Below are positions 6,411-10,709 of a stretch of 10,709 nucleotides of DNA, piece by piece; within the stretch, counting starts at the first letter, position 1; the number at the start of each line of letters is the position of its first letter. The notes beneath the pieces were generated by a model. It saw only the letters and a list, made by a program, of their open reading frames with translations. It was not told the DNA's origin and ran no database searches. The stretch comes from Pseudomonadota bacterium (GTDB taxonomy: Bacteria; Pseudomonadota; Alphaproteobacteria; Rhizobiales; Xanthobacteraceae), in NCBI GenBank assembly GCA_023442085.1, contig JAEZMT010000294.1, positions 1-10,709 of the forward strand, given 5' to 3'. The translations under genes were made by a program, and so were the position numbers.

Positions 6411-7811
6411 CTTGGCGGTATCCCGGATGATCTGGAAGGCGGCGTCCACGTCGCCTTCCGTCGTCTCCATCGCCCCCGCTTGGAAGCGGATGACGAGGTT
6501 GCCGTCGATGCGGGTGGGGGTGAGATAGAGGGCGCCGCCGTCATTGATGGCGGTGAGCATCGCCAGCATGTGGGCATCGAGATCGCGCCCGTCTCCGGGG
6601 TCGTGGCGGAAGGTGAACAGGGAGAGCACCGGGGTGCTCGCCAATGAGAAGCCGGGCTCCCCGGCGAGCCTGGCCGCCAGCGCCTGCGACCAGCGCACAT
6701 GGTCGCGCATCATCTCCCTGAGCCCGTTAAGTCCATGCGCCCGCAGGACAAACCAGAGCTTCAGCGCACGGAATCGGCGGCCGAGCTGCACCGTCCATTC
6801 GCTGTAATTGGTGATGTCGTCGTGGCCGTGGGTCTTCAGATACTCCGGCTGGATGGACAGGGTGCGCAGGTGGTCGTCCACATTGCGGAGGTAATGGGCG
6901 GAGCAGTCGAACTGCACGCCCAGCCATTTGTGCGGATTGAGCACGATGCTGTCCGCCGCCTCCACCCCCGCCCACAGATCGCGGAACTCGGGGCAGATCA
7001 TCGCCGTCCCCGCCCACGCCGCATCGGCATGGACGAACAGGCCAAGCCGATGCGCGAATCGGATGAGTTCGGGTGGGGAATCGATGGCGCCGGTGCCGGT
7101 TCCACCGATGCAGAGAACAAGTCCGGCCGGACGGTGCCCGGCGGCGCGGTCGGCGGCGATGGCGGCTTCCAGCGCGGCCGGGTCCATCCCCCGGAGCGGA
7201 CCCGCGGTTGGTATCCGGATGAGGTTTTCGGCGCCGATGCCGGACACCCAGGCCGCACGGTCAATAGAGGTATGGACTTCCGCTGAGGCATAGACCCGCA
7301 GCCGCTCCCGCCCGGACAGGCCGGTGGCGTTGCCGGTGAAGCCGAGCGCCCGCTCGCGCATGGTGAGGAAGGCGCAGAGGGTCGCGGAGGAAGCCGAATC
7401 CTGGATCACCCCGGTGAAGTCCGCCGGCAGGCCCACGGCCTGACGCAGCCAGTCCAGCGCCACGCCTTCCAATTCCGTGGCGGCGGGCGATGTCTGCCAG
7501 AGCAGGCATTGCGCGCCCATGGCGGAGGAGAGCATCTCCGCGATCACGCTGGCGGGGCTGGCGTTGGCGGGGAAATAGGCGAAGAAGCGCGGGTGCTGCC
7601 AATGGGTCATGCCCGGCACGATGATGCGACGGAAGTCGGCGAACAGCGCATCCATGGGCTCCGCTTCTTCCGGCGGGCTTGGGGGAAGCTGGGCCGCGAT
7701 CTCCCCGGGCTTCGTGCGGGCACGGACGGGCTGGTCCCGGAGCGTCTCGCGATAGTCCGCCGCGAAGGTCGCCGCCTCGTGCGCCCAATGGCGGAAGGTG
7801 TCCCCGTCCAT
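6399..7811 (-). CDS. PLP-dependent group II decarboxylase (aromatic-L-amino-acid decarboxylase type)
   Basis: This probably decarboxylates an aromatic L-amino acid to the amine, in the cytosol, with pyridoxal phosphate. It has 470 aa, normal for bacterial and animal DDC-type enzymes. Landmarks in order: the N-terminal FRHWAHEAATFAADY dimer segment, HPRFFAYFPANASPASVIAE (73-92), VIQDSASSATLCAF, H180 in SAEVHTSIDRA (the ring-stacking histidine), HADAAWAG with D263 (pyridine nitrogen contact), and the Schiff-base lysine K295 in NPHKWLG. The mobile loop QPEYLKTHGHDDITNYSEWT has Y324, and LGRRFRALKLWFVLR follows. Retaining the loop tyrosine favours decarboxylation over the aldehyde synthase reaction of plant variants. 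GAGGA lies about eight bases before the ATG. It reads alone, divergent from ilvD. The substrate (Dopa, Trp, Tyr or Phe) cannot be fixed from sequence. Confidence 0.88.
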   Translation of the reverse strand: MDGDTFRHWAHEAATFAADYRETLRDQPVRARTKPGEIAAQLPPSPPEEAEPMDALFADFRRIIVPGMTHWQHPRFFAYFPANASPASVIAEMLSSAMGAQCLLWQTSPAATELEGVALDWLRQAVGLPADFTGVIQDSASSATLCAFLTMRERALGFTGNATGLSGRERLRVYASAEVHTSIDRAAWVSGIGAENLIRIPTAGPLRGMDPAALEAAIAADRAAGHRPAGLVLCIGGTGTGAIDSPPELIRFAHRLGLFVHADAAWAGTAMICPEFRDLWAGVEAADSIVLNPHKWLGVQFDCSAHYLRNVDDHLRTLSIQPEYLKTHGHDDITNYSEWTVQLGRRFRALKLWFVLRAHGLNGLREMMRDHVRWSQALAARLAGEPGFSLASTPVLSLFTFRHDPGDGRDLDAHMLAMLTAINDGGALYLTPTRIDGNLVIRFQAGAMETTEGDVDAAFQIIRDTAKSLS

Positions 7812-8108
7812 GTCCCGTCCTCGTCCCTACCCGATGGGGGACATAGCCGACTTCGCCGGGCTCGCAAACGCGGGGGCGCGACGCACCGGCTTGAGCGAAG
7901 CAGGTCTCCCTCCCGCCTTCGTGTCCGGCGCGGGCCCTTCCCCATGCTAGTGTCTCAAGGGAAAGGGCTTTCCCCGGAGCCCCGGCCGCACTAAGACGGC
8001 GCGAAAGCTCCGGACGCAGGCGGCCACAGCCCGCCGACGCGGAGCCCCACACGACCACGAGACGCGCCGAGGAAACCGGCGCGCCGCAAGAACGAGGCCC
8101 GCGAGGAT
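7812..8108. other. Divergent spacer between the decarboxylase gene and ilvD, with a mini-ORF and competing hairpins
   Basis: These 297 bases carry the 5' leaders of two divergent genes. On the plus strand a 16-codon mini-ORF (7944-7994, MLVSQGKGLSPEPRPH) lies upstream of ilvD. Around it are two mutually exclusive stems: 7934-7942 with 7959-7968 (one bulge), or 7959-7964 with 7969-7974 (GGGAAA/TTTCCC). There is no T-run. On the minus strand a very weak promoter-like pair lies near 7840-7867. No strong promoter was found for either gene. The long minus-strand frame across the area is a shadow. Confidence 0.35.
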
Positions 8109-9962
8109 ATGCCCCAATACCGCTCCCGCACGTCCACCCACGGTCGCAACATGGCCGGCGCCCGCGGCCTGTGGCGCGCCACCGGCATGAAGGACGGCGA
8201 TTTCGGCAAGCCGATCATCGCGGTGGTGAACTCCTTCACCCAGTTCGTGCCCGGCCATGTCCACCTGAAGGACCTCGGCCAGCTGGTGGCCCGCGAGATC
8301 GAGAAGGCCGGCGGCGTCGCCAAGGAGTTCAACACCATCGCGGTGGATGACGGCATCGCCATGGGCCATGACGGGATGCTCTATTCCCTCCCGTCCCGCG
8401 AGATCATCGCCGACAGCGTGGAGTACATGGTCAACGCGCACTGCGCCGACGCCATGGTCTGCATCTCCAATTGCGACAAGATCACCCCCGGCATGCTGAT
8501 GGCCGCCATGCGCCTCAACATCCCGGCCGTGTTCGTCTCGGGCGGCCCCATGGAGGCCGGCAAGGTGCTGCTCTCCACCGGCGAGAAGAAGGTGGACCTC
8601 ATCGACGCCATGATCGCCGCCGCCGACGACAAGGTGTCGGACGCCGACGTGACGGTGATGGAGCGCTCCGCCTGCCCCACCTGCGGCTCGTGCTCCGGCA
8701 TGTTCACCGCCAATTCCATGAACTGCCTCACCGAGGCGCTGGGCCTCGCGCTGCCGGGCAACGGCTCGGTGCTCGCCACCCATGCCGATCGCGAGCGGCT
8801 GTTCGTGGAGGCCGGTCACCTCATCGTGGATCTCGCCCGCCGCTATTACGAGCAGGACGATGCCGGCGTCCTGCCGCGCGCGGTCGCCTCGTTCAAGGCG
8901 TTCGAGAACGCCATGACGCTGGACATCTCCATGGGCGGCTCCACGAACACGGTGCTGCACCTGCTCGCCGCCGCCAACGAGGGCGAAGTGCCCTTCACCA
9001 TGGCCGACATCGACCGTCTGTCCCGCAAGGTGCCGGTGCTGTGCAAGGTCGCCCCGGCCGTCGCCAATATCCACATGGAGGACGTGCACCGCGCCGGTGG
9101 CATCATGGCCATTCTCGGCGAGCTGGATCGCGCCGGCCTCATCCACACCGATCTGCCCACCGTGCATGCGCCCACCATGGCCGATGCGCTGGAGCGCTGG
9201 GATGTGGTGCGCACAAAGAGCGAGAGCGTCGCCACCTTCTACCGCGCCGCGCCCGGCGGCGTGCCGACCCAGGTGGCGTTCAGCCAGTCCCGCCGCTGGG
9301 ACGACCTCGACCTCGACCGCGAGGCGGGCGTCATCCGCAATGTGGAGCACGCCTATTCCAAGGATGGCGGCCTCGCCGTGCTCTACGGCAACATCGCGCT
9401 CGACGGCTGCATCGTGAAGACGGCGGGCGTGGACGCCTCCATCCTGAAGTTCACCGGCAAGGCCCGCATCTTCGAGAGCCAGGACGCGGCGGTGGAGGCC
9501 ATCCTCTCCACCGGGCGCATCCAGCCCGGCGACGTGGTGCTGATCCGCTACGAGGGTCCGCGCGGCGGGCCGGGCATGCAGGAGATGCTGTATCCGACCT
9601 CCTACCTGAAGTCGAAAGGCCTCGGGAAGGCGTGCGCGCTGGTCACCGACGGACGCTTCTCGGGCGGCTCCTCGGGCCTCTCCATCGGCCATTGCTCGCC
9701 GGAAGCGGCCGAGGGCGGCGCCATCGGCCTCGTGGAAGAGGGCGACACCATCGAGATCGACATCCCGAACCGCATCATCCGCGTGGCGGTGTCGGACGAA
9801 GTGCTGGCCGAGCGCCGCGCGGTGATGGAAGCGAAGGGCGATGCCGCCTGGAAGCCGGAGAACCGCAAGCGCGTCGTCTCGCAGGCGCTGCAGGCCTATG
9901 CGGCGCTGACCACCTCCGCCTCGCGCGGCGCGGTGCGTGACGTGAAGGCCCTGCGGCGCTGA
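8109..9962 (+). CDS. ilvD: Dihydroxy-acid dehydratase
   Basis: This enzyme dehydrates 2,3-dihydroxyisovalerate and 2,3-dihydroxy-3-methylvalerate to the 2-oxo acids, the third common step of valine and isoleucine synthesis, and feeds leucine and pantothenate synthesis too. It has 617 aa and is almost colinear with E. coli IlvD from MPQYRSRTSTHGRNMAGAR onward, which fixes the start. Iron-sulfur cluster residues are present: C122 in SNCDKITPG and C195 in CPTCGSCSGMFTANSMN (C192 adjacent). Other landmarks are VDDGIAMGHDGM with D80/D81, MGGSTNTVLHLLAAANE, GPRGGPGMQEML and TDGRFSGGSSG (513-523) with catalytic Ser518. GAGG occurs at 8103-8106 (too close) and 8094-8097 (11 bases away), so the ribosome site is imperfect. 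Its leader has possible attenuator-like structure. It appears to be a single-gene transcript. No oddity in the protein. Confidence 0.97.
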   Translation: MPQYRSRTSTHGRNMAGARGLWRATGMKDGDFGKPIIAVVNSFTQFVPGHVHLKDLGQLVAREIEKAGGVAKEFNTIAVDDGIAMGHDGMLYSLPSREIIADSVEYMVNAHCADAMVCISNCDKITPGMLMAAMRLNIPAVFVSGGPMEAGKVLLSTGEKKVDLIDAMIAAADDKVSDADVTVMERSACPTCGSCSGMFTANSMNCLTEALGLALPGNGSVLATHADRERLFVEAGHLIVDLARRYYEQDDAGVLPRAVASFKAFENAMTLDISMGGSTNTVLHLLAAANEGEVPFTMADIDRLSRKVPVLCKVAPAVANIHMEDVHRAGGIMAILGELDRAGLIHTDLPTVHAPTMADALERWDVVRTKSESVATFYRAAPGGVPTQVAFSQSRRWDDLDLDREAGVIRNVEHAYSKDGGLAVLYGNIALDGCIVKTAGVDASILKFTGKARIFESQDAAVEAILSTGRIQPGDVVLIRYEGPRGGPGMQEMLYPTSYLKSKGLGKACALVTDGRFSGGSSGLSIGHCSPEAAEGGAIGLVEEGDTIEIDIPNRIIRVAVSDEVLAERRAVMEAKGDAAWKPENRKRVVSQALQAYAALTTSASRGAVRDVKALRR

Positions 9963-9998
9963 GCGTCTCTGGAGGGACGCGGCTGAAGCGGCCGCGTC
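9963..9998. terminator. Overlapping GC hairpins between convergent ilvD and the phosphotransferase gene
   Basis: One base after the ilvD stop, GCGTCTC (9963-9969) can pair with GGGACGC (9974-9980). Alternatively GACGCGGC (9976-9983) pairs perfectly with GCCGCGTC (9991-9998) across a seven-base loop. The two share the GACGC arm, so only one can form at a time. The eight-base stem is symmetric on both strands and fits a bidirectional transcription stop for the convergent genes. There is no T-run, so intrinsic termination is unproven. Confidence 0.5.
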
Positions 9999-10709
9999 AT
10001 CCCCGCCGGCTGAGGAAATCCTCGGCCAAAGCCAGCGTCCCGGCCGTATAGGCCGGACCCATGGCCTGCGCGGTGGGCGTCTCGGCGTGGGAGGCGACCC
10101 AGGCGGTGAGCAGCATCCGGCGCAGCATCACGAACACGTCGAGCTGCGCATCGGCATCCGCCGGCAAAGGCGCGCGGGCGCGGTAGCCCTCCGCCCACGC
10201 CGCCTTCAGCGCCGGCACCAGCGGCGAATGCTCCATGAAGGACACCGCCGAGGCGAAGTCGTAGAGAAACCACGACACGCCGCAATCGTCGAAATCGATC
10301 AGGGTCAGGCTGTCCCCGTCCGCCAGAAGGTTGGCGAGGCGCAGGTCGGCGTGGATGAGGCCGAAGCTCTCGGGCGTCGTGAGCGGCGCGAGGCGGTCCC
10401 TCAAAGCGAGCGCGGTGCGCTCCAGCAAGGCGCGGCCGGGCGCATCGAGGCCCAGCGCGGCGCGGAAATCGCCCCACAGCGGGCGGGCGCCCAGCATGCT
10501 CTCGAAGTCCCACACCTTGCGGGTGAAGCCCTCCGGCCGGCGCCAGCCCTTCGCGTGGGCGTGGAGGCGGGCGTGGAAGCCACCGAGGCGATGGAACCAG
10601 CCGGCGAGGTCCGCGCCCTCCTGCGGCTCGGAACCGGGCACGAAGGCGAAGGCGGCCAGCCGGCGCGGGGCGCCGTCCGCGCTCACCTCATTCAGGAGGC
10701 GGCCGTCGC
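9997..10709 (-). CDS. APH-family phosphotransferase (kinase-like), N-terminus cut by window edge
   Basis: This is a kinase-like phosphotransferase of the aminoglycoside phosphotransferase/choline kinase/SrkA superfamily. The frame is open to the right edge, where DGRLLNEVSADGAPRRLAAFAFVPG reads as the end of the N-lobe. A GTG at 10684-10686 could start it in principle, but the sequence upstream is family-like, so the gene very probably begins outside the window. The C-lobe shows the Brenner catalytic motif LIHADLRLANLL, with the catalytic Asp at 10345-10347. The metal-binding IDFDDCGVSWFLYDFA follows, then a helical tail ending LAEDFLSRRG. These motifs resemble bacterial phosphotransferases of unknown substrate more than true antibiotic-resistance enzymes. 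Its stop lies 35 bases from the convergent ilvD stop, sharing a hairpin. The family is firm; the substrate is unknown. Confidence 0.88.
   Translation of the reverse strand, partial: DGRLLNEVSADGAPRRLAAFAFVPGSEPQEGADLAGWFHRLGGFHARLHAHAKGWRRPEGFTRKVWDFESMLGARPLWGDFRAALGLDAPGRALLERTALALRDRLAPLTTPESFGLIHADLRLANLLADGDSLTLIDFDDCGVSWFLYDFASAVSFMEHSPLVPALKAAWAEGYRARAPLPADADAQLDVFVMLRRMLLTAWVASHAETPTAQAMGPAYTAGTLALAEDFLSRRG

Noticed and set aside
7261..8058. Minus-strand frame of 265 codons spanning the decarboxylase N-terminus and the ilvD leader
   Set aside because: It is a different frame from the decarboxylase, Arg/Gly/Ala-rich, with no motif. It is a shadow of the real gene.
7947..9692. Open frame of 581 codons on the minus strand opposite ilvD
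   Set aside because: It is His/Gly/Ala-rich with no family resemblance and lies wholly antisense to a certain ilvD. Such frames are expected in high-GC DNA with strong third-position bias.

Overview
The window is GC-rich DNA with the coding style of an alphaproteobacterium, probably of the order Hyphomicrobiales (Rhizobiales). The placement is an inference from several things: a coaBC-dut pair, an orphan DnaA-domain-IV protein followed by a DUF6456 protein, an Rrf2 gene just before cysK, and strong G/C third-position bias. The sequence looks Xanthobacteraceae-like, but genus cannot be settled from the sequence alone. No rRNA, tRNA, insertion sequence, CRISPR array or prophage was seen. This is chromosomal core or near-core DNA.

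Layout. A membrane diguanylate cyclase (six TM segments, PAS, start of GGDEF) lies on the minus strand and runs off the left edge (1-1234). Divergent from it, on the plus strand, are coaBC (1592-2809) and dut (2806-3270), which overlap by four bases. An Rrf2-family regulator (3344-3784) and cysK (3976-4959) follow. A small unrecognised minus-strand gene (4926-5231) converges on cysK. An AT-rich spacer of about 170 bp (about 5285-5455) holds overlapping divergent promoter candidates and an inverted repeat. It precedes a tight two-gene plus-strand unit: an HdaB-like DnaA domain IV protein (5456-5836) and a DUF6456 protein (5838-6410). A PLP-dependent group II (aromatic amino acid type) decarboxylase on the minus strand (6399-7811) converges on DUF6456 with a 12-bp overlap. 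After a 297-bp divergent spacer comes ilvD (8109-9962). It converges on an APH-family phosphotransferase (9997 to the right edge, minus strand, N-terminus missing).

How the genes relate. coaBC and dut supply housekeeping functions (coenzyme A synthesis and dUTP removal) and look translationally coupled. The Rrf2 gene beside cysK suggests local control of cysteine synthesis. The hdaB-like/DUF6456 pair is the least understood part of the window. HdaB, as described in Caulobacter, relieves the regulatory inactivation of DnaA, so a co-transcribed DUF6456 partner could be an uncharacterised component of replication-initiation control. ilvD is a standard branched-chain amino acid gene. Many long antisense reading frames, for example opposite ilvD, are codon-bias shadows and were left out.
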